From: Enterococcus crotali
GTDB taxonomy: Bacteria > Bacillota > Bacilli > Lactobacillales > Enterococcaceae
NCBI RefSeq assembly: GCF_000633635.1
Contig: NZ_AYPQ01000004.1
Span: 184,283-223,168, forward strand
Direction: 5' to 3'
Length of the DNA stretch: 38,886 bases
The position numbers and the translations under genes are program-made. How positions within the stretch are numbered: the first letter of the stretch is position 1; each line of letters starts with the position of its first letter. Shown one piece after another: positions 26,567 through 38,365 of the stretch. The notes beneath the pieces were generated by a model that saw nothing but the letters and a program-made list of their open reading frames with translations, was not told where the DNA came from and made no database searches.

Positions 26567-26598
26567 TTGACTTTCAAGTGCAGTGAAAGGTTTATACT
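26567..26598 (+). promoter_or_regulatory. MerR-type promoter with 20-bp spacer
   Basis: TTGACT (26567-26572) and TATACT (26593-26598) are 20 bases apart. The dyad CTTTCA-AGTGCAG-TGAAAG (26571-26589) fills the spacer. This is the layout of a promoter that a MerR activator must untwist, so the downstream MerR gene is probably autoactivated on ligand binding. Confidence 0.8.
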
Positions 26599-26618
26599 AT
26601 AAAAAAGGCGGTGAACAA

Positions 26619-27413
26619 ATGAAATACAAAATCAATGAGTTTTCAAAAATGACAGCTATTCCAAAATCGACCTTGCGTTATTACGATCGAGAAGGATTGT
26701 TGATTCCGTCATTAAGAGATCAAGAGAATGGCTATCGGTATTATGACGAAGCGGATTTTAAATTAGCGAATCAGCTAACGTTATTAAGAAATAGTGATTT
26801 CTCGATTTCAGAGATCAAAGAAGTGTTGCGTGGTGTGGAAGAAGATGGGGATTTAGCCTATTATTTACTTGAAAAAAAGACTTTTATTTTAGAAGAAATA
26901 CAAGAAAAAAAGCGATTGATGAAAAAGATCGATCAAATGATAACGCTAAGAGAAACTGATTTTTTTGAGCAAGAATATAACGTTGAACTACATACCAAAT
27001 CAGCACAAAGAGTAATTACTAGGAAATGTACTTGTGCATTTGATCAGATGGGTCTGGAAGTGAATTATCTGTATCAAGCGGCTAAAGACGCTGTTGCTGG
27101 TGAGCTATTCACAAGTCAACGTGAGATGTTGGATGAGAAAATACAATATGAAATCGTTTTGCCTGTCAATCGGTTTATTGAGAGCAAGCATGTAGAAAAT
27201 GAAGTTTTTCCTGAAATGGTAGGACTTCGAACGTTTCATTATGGTGCGTATCAAGAGATTGGGCAGGCGTATAAAATATTGATCGATCATGTGGAGCAAA
27301 ATCAGTTGGAGACAGATTTTGCATTCATCAATACGTTTATTAAAGGTAGTGGTAAAAAATTCAAAGGAAATCAGGCAAAATATATCACAGAAATTTTTTT
27401 ACCTATCAAATAG
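26619..27413 (+). CDS. MerR-family regulator with GyrI-like ligand domain
   Basis: A 264-residue regulator of the BmrR/BltR kind. The MerR HTH is at residues 1-70 (YKINEFSKMTAIPKSTLRYYDREGLLIPSLRDQENGYRYY), a coiled coil at about 80-120, and a GyrI-like effector domain from about 122 to the end (NVELHTKSAQRVITRK to KYITEIFLPIK). Relatives sense hydrophobic cations and activate efflux genes. No efflux pump gene is adjacent; the next gene is a stand-alone GyrI protein. GGCGGTGAACAA sets the ATG. Confidence 0.9.
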   Translation: MKYKINEFSKMTAIPKSTLRYYDREGLLIPSLRDQENGYRYYDEADFKLANQLTLLRNSDFSISEIKEVLRGVEEDGDLAYYLLEKKTFILEEIQEKKRLMKKIDQMITLRETDFFEQEYNVELHTKSAQRVITRKCTCAFDQMGLEVNYLYQAAKDAVAGELFTSQREMLDEKIQYEIVLPVNRFIESKHVENEVFPEMVGLRTFHYGAYQEIGQAYKILIDHVEQNQLETDFAFINTFIKGSGKKFKGNQAKYITEIFLPIK

Positions 27414-27461
27414 TGTAGCTAGTTTGGCAGATTTAGTGTTTAAAATAAGGAGGAGAGATTC

Positions 27462-28091
27462 ATGAAATTCGAATGGAGAAAACAAGAGAAAGAACTGTAT
27501 TTACCGAAAGAGAAACCAATGGAGATTAAGGTCCCAAAACAGAAATTTTATACGCTATCTGGACAGGGGGATCCAAATGAGCAACAATTTTCAGAAGAAG
27601 TCAGTGCTTTGTATGCGATGGCTTATGGAATAAGAATGTCGGTTAAGAAAGGCTTGATCGGTAAGGAGCCTTTTGAATATACCGTCTATCCATTAGAAGG
27701 AGTTTGGACATTATCAGATGAAGCAGTAGCAGCTGGGCGAGCCTTTGATAAGGCAGATTTAGTCTATAAGATTATGATCCGTCAACCTGATTTCATTACA
27801 GAGGAGATGGCACTTGCTAACTTAGAGCAAGTGGCTAAAAAGAAACCAAATTCGAATAACCAAAACATAAACTTTGAAACGATCGAAGAGGGAAACTGCG
27901 TACAAATGCTACATGTAGGTCCGTATAGTGAGGAAGGCAAAACATTTGAAGTAATGAAACGCTATTGTGAAGAACATCAATTGAGTAGAAAGACATTTGC
28001 TCATAGAGAAATTTATCTTTCTGATGTGAGGAAAATAGCGCCTGAAAAAATGAAAACAGTACTACGTTATTCTGTTAAATCATTAGTATAA
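27462..28091 (+). CDS. Stand-alone GyrI-like small-molecule binding protein
   Basis: A 209-residue cytosolic protein with a GyrI-like domain through most of its length (PKQKFYTLSGQGDPNEQQFSEEVSALYAMAYGIRM, then EEGNCVQMLHVGPYSEEGKTFEVMKRYCEE). Members bind or hydrolyse hydrophobic small molecules; which applies here cannot be read. AAGGAGGAGAGATT precedes the ATG, 48 bases after the MerR-GyrI gene, so both are probably one operon under the 20-bp-spacer promoter. Confidence 0.88.
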   Translation: MKFEWRKQEKELYLPKEKPMEIKVPKQKFYTLSGQGDPNEQQFSEEVSALYAMAYGIRMSVKKGLIGKEPFEYTVYPLEGVWTLSDEAVAAGRAFDKADLVYKIMIRQPDFITEEMALANLEQVAKKKPNSNNQNINFETIEEGNCVQMLHVGPYSEEGKTFEVMKRYCEEHQLSRKTFAHREIYLSDVRKIAPEKMKTVLRYSVKSLV

Positions 28092-28167
28092 AAAGGGTGT
28101 GGACAAAACTAAAAATCAGTTTTGATATCCGCTCTAAAACCGAATAAACGGCGAGAAAAAAGCAGCT
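28091..28167 (-). repeat. Dispersed terminator-like repeat, copy B (inverted)
   Basis: Read on the minus strand, this segment matches copy A at 21045-21117 over about 75 bases: GCTTTTTTCTCGCCGTTTAT, then TTTAGAGCG and the core AAAACTGAT-TT-TTAGTTTTGT. The core forms a hairpin just after the GyrI gene and may serve as its terminator. Confidence 0.7.
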
Positions 28168-28186
28168 CTTTCGGAAATAAGCTGGA

Positions 28187-28240
28187 ATTGCTATGAAACA
28201 CAGCGAAGCATGAGCTGATGTAAAACAGTACCTACTTGGT
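28187..28240 (+). repeat. 54-bp repeat, copy 1
   Basis: Begins ATTGCTATGAAACACAGCG and ends GTACCTACTTGGT. It aligns without gaps to copy 3 at 28332-28385 and, inverted, to copy 2 at 28259-28313. Copies 1 and 2 can pair as one large hairpin around ACCTACTTGGT/ACCAAGTAGGT. The 28092-28418 gap between genes holds these repeats and no gene. Confidence 0.75.
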
Positions 28241-28258
28241 CACAAAAATTTGAAAAAC

Positions 28259-28313
28259 ACCAAGTAGGTATCAATCATCATCAGTTCGTAAAATCACTGT
28301 GATTTTTGGCAAT
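28259..28313 (-). repeat. 54-bp repeat, copy 2 (inverted)
   Basis: Read on the minus strand it begins ATTGCCAAAAATCACAG and ends TACCTACTTGGT, with the shared middle ACGAACTGATGATG. It faces copy 1 across an 18-base A-rich loop. Confidence 0.7.
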
Positions 28314-28331
28314 TTTCGTAAATTCCCTCTT

Positions 28332-28385
28332 ATTGCTGTAAAAGACAACGAGGTACGAGTTGATGTTGCACAGTACCTACTTGGT
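28332..28385 (+). repeat. 54-bp repeat, copy 3
   Basis: Begins ATTGCTGTAAAAGACAACG, has ACGAGTTGATG in the middle and ends GTACCTACTTGGT, aligned with copy 1 over its whole length. It lies 33 bases from the GH13 gene end. Confidence 0.75.
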
Positions 28386-28418
28386 TTTCGGAGCTAAACA
28401 CTTTGTTTAGGTCTCTTT

Positions 28419-30112
28419 TTAGACTGAATCGGATGATTCTTTAATACTGCCCTTGCGATATACATGAGCCTCATAATCAGAAAGAGTCATATTTTGTGCT
28501 AGTGGCATAGTATTCGCTGTTGTGAGGATTTCTTCCCACCTAGAATAGTCCCAGGCATCTGGCAGGGAAATAGTCGTTTGACTTCGATCTAGCTGAACTA
28601 ACACTAGCCAACACTCGGCTTCTGTTGTACGCGTGTAGGCAAAAATAGATGGGTGCTCAGGGAGCAGTAACTCGAATTTGCCATGAATAAGAGCCTCTGT
28701 CTCTTTTCTTAACTGAATTAAGGTTTGATAATGATGGAAAATACTACTGCTTTCAAGATCTTTTTGGGCTGCATTGATCATACGATAGTTGTCATTGACC
28801 TGTAACCAAGGCTCGGCTGTTGAAAAACCACCATGTAGAGCATCTTCCATTGGAAAGGGGTTCGGCTATGGTCTCTAGACCAGTTAACCGCAATAGCTAA
28901 AGCTTCTGTATCCAGTGTTCCTTGTGCTAATAATGTTTGGTAAAAATGAATCGTATCGGCCGCATTGATTTCTTCGATCGAACTGAACGGGTAATTCGTC
29001 ATTCCGACTTCTTGGCCTTGATAAATAAAAGGAGTTCCTTTTAATAACAAAAGAACGGTAGCTAAAGCTTTTGCGGACTCTGGAGAATCGTCGCCGTAAA
29101 CGGATACGCTGCGAGGTGTATCATGATTTTCTAAATATAATGCATTCCAACCGTTATCCGCTAAGCTGGTTTGCCATTGGTTTAACGAGTGTTTTAAATG
29201 TGGAATGGAGCCTTTTTGTTGGCCGATTTCACCAATTCGCTCACAGTGCTCCAATTCAAAAATCATATTAAAGTAACCGCGGTCTCCTGTCCAGGCTGCG
29301 GCTTCTTGGTGTGGCACGCCACTAGCTTCACCGACAGTCATAATAGCGTATTCGTTAAAAATAGCGTTCAATTCTTTCAAATAAACTTCGATTCCGGCAA
29401 CATTCATAAACGGTGCCCACTGATTATCTGTGATCTTAAAATTCCAAGGTTCTTTTTGGATATGGCTGATTGCGTCTATCCGAAAACCATCGATCCCGAG
29501 GTCTAGCCACCAACGGATCATTTGATAAATTTCTTGTCGTACCTTAGGGTTTTTCCAATTAAGATCAGGCTGTTCTTTAGCAAAAACGTGAAAGTACGAT
29601 TGTCTTGTTGGTTCATCGTATGTCCAAGTAGAGCCGCCAAAAAAAGATTGCCAGTCGTTAGGGGGCAACTCTTTTGTAGCGTCTGCCCAGTGATAATAGT
29701 CACGATAAGGATTATCTAAAGATTTTTTTGATTCTAAGAACCATGGATGCTGATCGCTTGTATGATTGACTACGAGATCCATAATGATTTTCAAATCGAG
29801 ATGATGTGCTTCGTCCAATAACGCTTGGAAATCCTTCATCGTGCCAAAATCTTCGTGGATTGCTTGGTAATCAGAAATATCATAGCCATTATCGACATTT
29901 GGTGATGCATAAATCGGGTTGATCCAAATGAAATCGATTCCTAACTCTTTTAAATAAGGTAACTTTCCCCTGATCCCATTGAGATCACCGATCCCGTCAT
30001 GATTACTATCTTTAAAACTGCGGGGATAAATCTGATACCCAACCGCATTTTTCCACCAATTTTTTTTATCTACTGTAATTGTTTGTTTTGTTTGCATAGC
30101 TGAATTAGGCAT
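28419..30112 (-). pseudogene. GH13 alpha-glucosidase (oligo-1,6-glucosidase-like), frameshifted
   Basis: A cytoplasmic GH13 alpha-glucosidase of about 564 residues once repaired. It opens with WWKNAVGYQIYPRSFKDSN and keeps all GH13 regions: VVNHTSD, the nucleophile Asp in GFRIDAISH, the acid/base Glu in VGEASG and the Asp in LENHDTPRS, plus QPDLNWKNPKV. The frame breaks at 28847-28848. Adding one G on the coding strand continues RTPFQW into EDALHGGFS, the expected next segment. TAGGAGGAAAAA precedes the ATG at 30112. It would cleave alpha-1,6 or alpha-1,4 bonds of short glucosaccharides; the exact linkage is not decided. Last gene of the leftward maltodextrin hydrolase operon. Confidence 0.85.
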
Positions 30113-30138
30113 TTTTTCCTCCTAAATTTAAAAGCGTA

Positions 30139-30226
30139 AAAGGCTCGTTTAGCCTCGAAAGAAAAATAGGAAAATCTGAAAGTGGCGCTTTTAGCCGCAG
30201 GCAGATTTTATCTTTTTGCCGAGAGG

Positions 30227-30235
<9 letters not shown>
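30139..30235 (-). repeat. Long imperfect stem-loop between two GH13 genes
   Basis: About 97 bases folding as nested stems: outer AAAGGCT (30139-30145) with AGCCTTT (30229-30235), middle CTCG with CGAG, inner AAAATCTG (30171-30178) with CAGATTTT (30202-30209) and a GGC/GCC tip. It overlaps the stop codon of dexB and precedes the next gene's ribosome site. There is no terminal T run, so an RNA-processing or stability role, or an inserted mobile repeat, is more likely than termination. Confidence 0.5.
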
Positions 30236-33659
<3,424 letters not shown>

Positions 33660-33724
33660 CTAATTTGTCCCCCTGTGATCAACGTAGTATTTTTTCTAGT
33701 GATACGTTTCTAAAAACCACCCAT

Positions 33725-33753
33725 ATTATGCCACATAAGAAAAACGTTTTCAA
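33725..33753 (-). promoter_or_regulatory. Leftward hydrolase promoter with overlapping cre
   Basis: On the minus strand TTGAAA and CATAAT are separated by 17 bases, 66 bases before the neopullulanase start. TGAAAACGTTTTTC (33739-33752) matches the CcpA cre consensus at 12 of 14 positions and overlaps the -35 box and spacer, so catabolite repression by steric block is likely. Confidence 0.7.
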
Positions 33754-33763
33754 TCTATTTTTC

Positions 33764-33775
33764 GCAATCGATTGC
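33764..33775. promoter_or_regulatory. MalR-like operator 1, GCAATCGATTGC
   Basis: Perfect 12-bp palindrome centred on CG, in the style of LacI/GalR-family operators, just upstream of the leftward promoter. An identical copy lies at 33972-33983. The regulator gene itself is not in the window. Confidence 0.75.
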
Positions 33776-33959
33776 ATTTTGTTTCGTCAAAGTGTTTTTT
33801 TAGTGCAGAAAGAAGGAAAATCTTATAAACTGTTGCGTTCTAGAAATGAGAAGATTATAATCATTGTTTAATCAACGTTTATATATGTGGATATAGCAAT
33901 GTTCTTGTTCACCTTTCTTGATTGAAATGAAAGTTTTAAACAAAAATCTTACATTTCTC

Positions 33960-33988
33960 TTGACAATTTACGCAATCGATTGCACAAT
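33960..33988 (+). promoter_or_regulatory. Rightward mdxE promoter with MalR-like operator 2
   Basis: TTGACA (33960-33965) is followed after 17 bases by a weak -10 (CACAAT). The palindrome GCAATCGATTGC (33972-33983) fills the spacer, so a bound repressor would block the polymerase. The ribosome site AGGAGGAACAAAAG follows at 34018-34031. Confidence 0.72.
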
Positions 33989-34031
33989 GTAGGAGAATAG
34001 AACAGCAAATAATTCCTAGGAGGAACAAAAG

Positions 34032-35267
34032 ATGAAAAGAAATATGAAAAAGCTTTTGACATTAGGGGTAACAATGACAGCGGCGGCATTTGCGCTTGCG
34101 GCTTGTGGCGGAGGTTCATCAGATAAAAAAGCTTCTGATGGAAATGAAAACGCTTCTATAAAATTGTGGGTGGATGTAGCCTTTGTAGATACGTATAAAC
34201 CGTTAGTAGAACAATTTGAAAAAGAACACAAAGATTGGAAAGTGACGATCAAACCAAGTGAATCTGCCACAGCCCAAGAAAATCTAAAAAAAGATCCTAG
34301 TGCCGCAGCAGATGTTTTCATGATGCCTCATGATCAACTAGGTCAAATGGTAGATGCTGGGATAATTTATGCCAATACAAAATATGAAGATAGCGTTAAA
34401 GAAAACAGTACTGAAAGTGCGGTAGAAGCTGCAACGTATGACGGTAAATTATACGGGTACCCATATGGTGTTGAATCGCAAATTTTATACTATAACAAAG
34501 AAAAATTAGCCGAAGGTGATGTGAAGAGTTGGGAAACGTTGACGGCTAAAGGTAAATTAGGTGCGAACTTTGGAGAAGCCGGTGCAAACTATATTTTTAC
34601 ACCATTGTTTATGTCAAATGGTGATGAATTATATGGTAAAAATGGAGAAGATATCAAAGGAACAAACTTTAACAATGATAAAGGTGTAGAGGTCTTGAAG
34701 TGGATTCGCGCACAAAAAGATAACGCGGGTGTCGTTCAATCAAATGCTGACGCGCTTTCTAATCTAGGAAATGGTAAAATCGATGCCTTCTTATCTGGTC
34801 CATGGTCTAAATTGGATGTAGAAAAAGCATTAGGAGATAAGTTTGCGGTAGCGCCTTATCCAACGGTTGATTTAGGCAATGGTCCTGTTCAACAAAAAGC
34901 TTTCTTAGGAGTAAAATTATTCGGAGTAAATGCTTCGACGAAAAGCCCTGTAGCAGCAATGGCTTTGGCTGATTTTCTAACGAATAAAGAAAATCAACTA
35001 ACTGTTTTTGAGAAAAATGGGACAGTACCTGCAAATAAAGAGGCTCAAACAGATAGTAAAGTAACTTCTGATCAAGTAGCAGAAGCGGTTATGACGATGA
35101 GTGATGCTGATCATTCAGTGGTGATGCCGAAACTTCCAGCGATGGTTTCTTTCTGGGGACCGGCTGATGCAGTGATCAACGATACGTACAATGGCAAAAT
35201 TGCTGAAGATCAATACTTACCAAAATTGGATAAATTAGTTCAAGATACTAGTAAATCTGATAAATAA
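34032..35267 (+). CDS. mdxE: Maltodextrin ABC transporter, substrate-binding lipoprotein
   Basis: A 411-residue extracellular binding protein for maltose/maltodextrin. Signal peptide residues 1-24 end in a lipobox LAAC, with Cys25 the lipid-modified residue, then a Gly/Ser-rich linker. The body has family-1 solute-binding patterns (IKLWVDVAFVDTYKPLVEQFEKEH, DVFMMPHDQLGQMVDAGI, YGYPYGVESQILYYNKEKL). AGGAGGAACAAAAG precedes the ATG. It is the first gene of the rightward operon and is divergent from the GH13 genes under shared operators. A stem-loop follows its stop, which would favour high expression relative to the permease genes. Confidence 0.93.
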   Translation: MKRNMKKLLTLGVTMTAAAFALAACGGGSSDKKASDGNENASIKLWVDVAFVDTYKPLVEQFEKEHKDWKVTIKPSESATAQENLKKDPSAAADVFMMPHDQLGQMVDAGIIYANTKYEDSVKENSTESAVEAATYDGKLYGYPYGVESQILYYNKEKLAEGDVKSWETLTAKGKLGANFGEAGANYIFTPLFMSNGDELYGKNGEDIKGTNFNNDKGVEVLKWIRAQKDNAGVVQSNADALSNLGNGKIDAFLSGPWSKLDVEKALGDKFAVAPYPTVDLGNGPVQQKAFLGVKLFGVNASTKSPVAAMALADFLTNKENQLTVFEKNGTVPANKEAQTDSKVTSDQVAEAVMTMSDADHSVVMPKLPAMVSFWGPADAVINDTYNGKIAEDQYLPKLDKLVQDTSKSDK

Positions 35268-35291
35268 TTTATAAAAACTGTCGTAAAAAAT

Positions 35292-35349
35292 AGAGGCAGA
35301 GAGATCAGGGGAAGACTTAAAGGGTTTTAACTTGGTTTCTCGAGCCTCT
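35292..35349 (+). promoter_or_regulatory. Intercistronic stem-loop between mdxE and mdxF
   Basis: AGAGGC (35292-35297) pairs with GCCTCT (35344-35349), with partial inner pairing GAGA/TCTC. It lacks a T run. Such hairpins behind binding-protein genes often stabilise the upstream mRNA or reduce read-through; that role is inferred. Confidence 0.4.
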
Positions 35350-35381
35350 TGATTTCAAAGAAGAACAGGAAGTGAAATGCT

Positions 35382-36737
35382 ATGAAGCTAAAAGCAAAAG
35401 CCGATGGGCCGATTTCTTTTAGAGAGATGTTTAAAAAAGGAGACACATCGATCAAGCTTTCTTATATTTTTATGGGAACAGCCAATAGTTTAAATGGACA
35501 AATCATCAAAGGGTTGGCATTTTTAGCATTGCAGATAGGGTTTGTGGTGTGGTTGATTGTCAATGGTTTTCATGCATTGTCAATGCTGCAATCGTTGGGA
35601 ACGAAATCTCAAGGTTGGGTCATGGATGAGTCACTAGGGATAGAAGTGCAACAGCCAGGGGACAATTCAATGTTGCTATTATTGTTTGGGATTGCTGCAA
35701 TTATTCTTATTTTACTTTTTATTTTTCTATATATCGTAAATCTGAGAAGTGCACGTAAAATTTTTACATTAAAACAAGCTGGGCAGTCGTTGCCGACGTT
35801 AAAAGAAGATTTAAATAGTTTGTTGAATGAAAAATTTTATATTACGCTGATGAGTATTCCTTTACTAGGTGTACTAGCATTTACGATTTTACCATTGCTT
35901 TATATGATTTCTATTGCGTTTACTAGCTATGATCATAATCATTTGCCGCCTAAAAATTTATTTCATTGGGTCGGTTTTGCAAATTTTAGCAATGTGATTA
36001 CAGGTGATATCGCTGGAACCTTTTTCCCGGTGCTTACTTGGACCTTGATTTGGGCTGTTTTAGCGACGGCTACGACGTTTTTCTTTGGTATTTTATTAGC
36101 GTTATTGATCAATGCAAAAGGAGTAAAAGGAAAAAAAGTATGGCGGACGATCTTTGTGATCACGATGGCGGTTCCGCAATTTGTTAGTTTGTTATTGATG
36201 GCGAATTTGTTTAACGGTTCAGGACCAGTCAATGCAATGCTGCAAAATTGGGGCCTGATTGATCAGCCGATTCCGTTTTTGACAGATGCGCTACTTGCGA
36301 AAGTCACCGTTATCTTTGTTAATATGTGGGTTGGGATTCCAGTCACGATGTTAGTTGCAACAGGGATTATTACGAATTTACCGACAGATCAGATAGAAGC
36401 GGCAGAAATCGATGGTGCGAACAAATTTCAAATTTTTAGAAATATTACCTTCCCGCAAATTTTGTTTGTGATGGCACCTAGTTTGATCCAGCAATTTATT
36501 GGGAATATCAATAATTTCAATGTGATCTTCTTGTTAACTGGTGGACAACCGGCGAATAGTAATTTTCACTCTGCAGGTGAGACGGATTTACTAGTAACGT
36601 GGCTATATAAATTGACTGTGACAGCCGCCGATTATAATCTCGCCTCTGTGATTGGGATCATTATTTTCGTTCTTTCAGCGGTCTTCTCGCTATTTGCTTA
36701 TACACGAAGCAGTTCATTTAAAACGGAAGGGGCGTAA
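35382..36737 (+). CDS. mdxF: Maltodextrin ABC transporter permease, MalF type
   Basis: A 451-residue membrane permease with about eight hydrophobic helices and the long N-terminal extension typical of Gram-positive MalF proteins. The cytoplasmic EAA loop that contacts the ATPase is EAAEIDGANKFQIFRNITFPQI (about residues 345-366). It forms the channel with the MalG-type partner encoded 8 bases downstream. GGAAGTGAAATGCT precedes the ATG. No ATPase gene is in the window, so a shared MsmX-type ATPase is probably used. Confidence 0.93.
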   Translation: MKLKAKADGPISFREMFKKGDTSIKLSYIFMGTANSLNGQIIKGLAFLALQIGFVVWLIVNGFHALSMLQSLGTKSQGWVMDESLGIEVQQPGDNSMLLLLFGIAAIILILLFIFLYIVNLRSARKIFTLKQAGQSLPTLKEDLNSLLNEKFYITLMSIPLLGVLAFTILPLLYMISIAFTSYDHNHLPPKNLFHWVGFANFSNVITGDIAGTFFPVLTWTLIWAVLATATTFFFGILLALLINAKGVKGKKVWRTIFVITMAVPQFVSLLLMANLFNGSGPVNAMLQNWGLIDQPIPFLTDALLAKVTVIFVNMWVGIPVTMLVATGIITNLPTDQIEAAEIDGANKFQIFRNITFPQILFVMAPSLIQQFIGNINNFNVIFLLTGGQPANSNFHSAGETDLLVTWLYKLTVTAADYNLASVIGIIIFVLSAVFSLFAYTRSSSFKTEGA

Positions 36738-36745
36738 ACAAGCAT

Positions 36746-37585
36746 ATGAAATCGAAAAAAAGAAAGAATTTAGTTTTGCATTATACGTTATTGACGATCT
36801 TATCGATCGTCTGGATCTTCCCGATCGTTTGGATTGTTTTGACTAGCTTTAGAAGCGAGGGCGGAGCGTTTGTAACGTATTTTATTCCGAAGCAGTTTAC
36901 ATTTGAAAACTATAAAATGTTGTTGACGAGCTCCACGTATCCTTTTGTGCAATGGTTTTTAAATACGTTGTTTGTAGCAGTTTGCAGTTGTATTTTATCA
37001 ACATTGATCACAATTGCGATGGCGTATTCTTTGAGTCGTTTGCGTTTTAGAGCCCGTAAACCGTTTTTGAAATTAGCGTTAGTATTGAATATGTTTCCTG
37101 GTTTTATGAGTATGATTGCTGTGTATTATATTTTAAAGGCGATGAATTTAACTGGAAGTCTGTTGGCGTTGATTTTGGTTTATTCTTCTGGAGCAGCTCT
37201 CGGATTTTATATTGCTAAAGGCTTTTTCGATACGATCCCCATGGCGCTGGATGAATCTGCGATGATCGATGGAGCAAGCAAGTTTGAGATTTTTACGAAA
37301 ATTACCTTGCCGTTGAGTAAACCGATCATTGTGTATACAGCACTGATGGCCTTTATGGCGCCGTGGATGGATTTCATTTTTGCGAAAATCATTTTAGGCG
37401 ATAATGTTAATAAATATACAGTGGCGATCGGCCTGTTCACGATGCAGACGAAAGATAAAATCGATCAATATTTTATGGCGTTTACAGCAGGGTGTGTGCT
37501 GATCGCTGTACCTATAACGTTGCTGTTTATCTTTATGCAAAAGTACTATGTAGAAGGTATTACAAGTGGTTCTGTGAAAGGGTAA
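36746..37585 (+). CDS. mdxG: Maltodextrin ABC transporter permease, MalG type
   Basis: A 279-residue permease with six predicted helices and the EAA-type loop DESAMIDGASKFEIFTKITLPLSKP (about residues 169-193). The C-terminus MQKYYVEGITSGSVKG is typical of MalG proteins and contacts the ATPase. It starts 8 bases after the mdxF stop; GGAAGGGGCG within the mdxF end serves as ribosome site. A terminator follows immediately, closing the operon. Confidence 0.94.
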   Translation: MKSKKRKNLVLHYTLLTILSIVWIFPIVWIVLTSFRSEGGAFVTYFIPKQFTFENYKMLLTSSTYPFVQWFLNTLFVAVCSCILSTLITIAMAYSLSRLRFRARKPFLKLALVLNMFPGFMSMIAVYYILKAMNLTGSLLALILVYSSGAALGFYIAKGFFDTIPMALDESAMIDGASKFEIFTKITLPLSKPIIVYTALMAFMAPWMDFIFAKIILGDNVNKYTVAIGLFTMQTKDKIDQYFMAFTAGCVLIAVPITLLFIFMQKYYVEGITSGSVKG

Positions 37586-37588
37586 AAG

Positions 37589-37622
37589 AAAAAAGCATTT
37601 CCTTGGTGGAGATGCTTTTTTT
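37589..37622. terminator. Bidirectional terminator after mdxG
   Basis: AAAGCATTTCC pairs with GGAGATGCTTT (one internal mismatch) over a short loop, with A and T runs on the two sides. The T run includes the stop codon of the convergent epimerase-like gene. Confidence 0.85.
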
Positions 37623-38255
37623 ATGTTTGTCTTTGAGTGTAGGCGGAGGTTTTTCCTTCAATCACGTTAGAAATTTCTATTGCTAGCTTTTCTCTGGAAA
37701 TAGGATCATAGCTGTGGACAAGTTTTTTGATTCCAGGGATGTCTTTAAGTAAACGGATCATTGCTGCGCTAATAACGGAAAAATACCGTTGTTTATCTAC
37801 AACTAAACTTGGATATATAATGACGTGTTGCTGTGGGTTTTCATTGATCGATTGTTCTGCCTGAAGTTTAGCATCCATGTATTTTCTTAAAGGAAATGGA
37901 GCGCTATTGGCCGATATAAACAAGAAGCGGGCAGATGGGTTGTGTGTATTAAGGTAATCTAAAATTAATTGAACTGGCGTCAAAATGAAGCGGTCATAAG
38001 TAATGTCTTTTTTAGGATGCTCAAAAAGAATCCCAATGGTATCGATGACCCAGTCTGTCTTTTGGACGCTTTATGCCATTGTGTATCGTTTAAGATGTCA
38101 GATTGAAACCAGTGGACTTTTTCTGACCAAGAACTTGATAGGTCAGCAGGTTTTCCTCTTCGTGAAATGCTTGTTACGTTATGCCCTCTAATGATTAGTT
38201 CTTCAGCGAGTTTTTGTCCGATAAAGCCGCTACCGCCAAAAATAGTTATATTCAT
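37621..38255 (-). pseudogene. NAD(P)-binding epimerase/dehydratase-like protein, frameshifted
   Basis: An extended or atypical SDR protein of about 211 residues when repaired. The N-terminal nucleotide-binding motif is ITIFGGSGFIGQKLAEEL with SRRG after beta2, and YMDAK later offers the catalytic Tyr-x-x-x-Lys pair. It resembles the NDUFA9-like group; substrate unknown. The frame breaks at 38060-38063 (TTTT on the plus strand). One extra A on the coding strand joins HKASK to TDWVIDTIGILFEHPKKD and on to the intact C-terminus. The ribosome site is weak (AGTAGGAAACTAG). Confidence 0.82.
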
Positions 38256-38316
38256 CTAGTTTCCTACTTTCACTAAGTCATATAGCTAGTTTAGCATTAT
38301 TTTTCAAAAGGGAAAA

Positions 38317-38363
38317 AGAAACAGGACGCTGAAGGGAGTTGCTCTCTTCGACGTTCTGTTTCT
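38317..38363 (-). terminator. Terminator of the EEP hydrolase gene
   Basis: AGAAACAGGACG-type stem pairs with CGTTCTGTTTCT with wobble pairs; T runs on both sides, best fitting the leftward gene that stops at 38366. Confidence 0.82.
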
Positions 38364-38365
38364 TT

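Noticed and set aside
28187-28385. CRISPR array
   Set aside because: Only three diverged units, one inverted, with unequal spacing and no cas genes.
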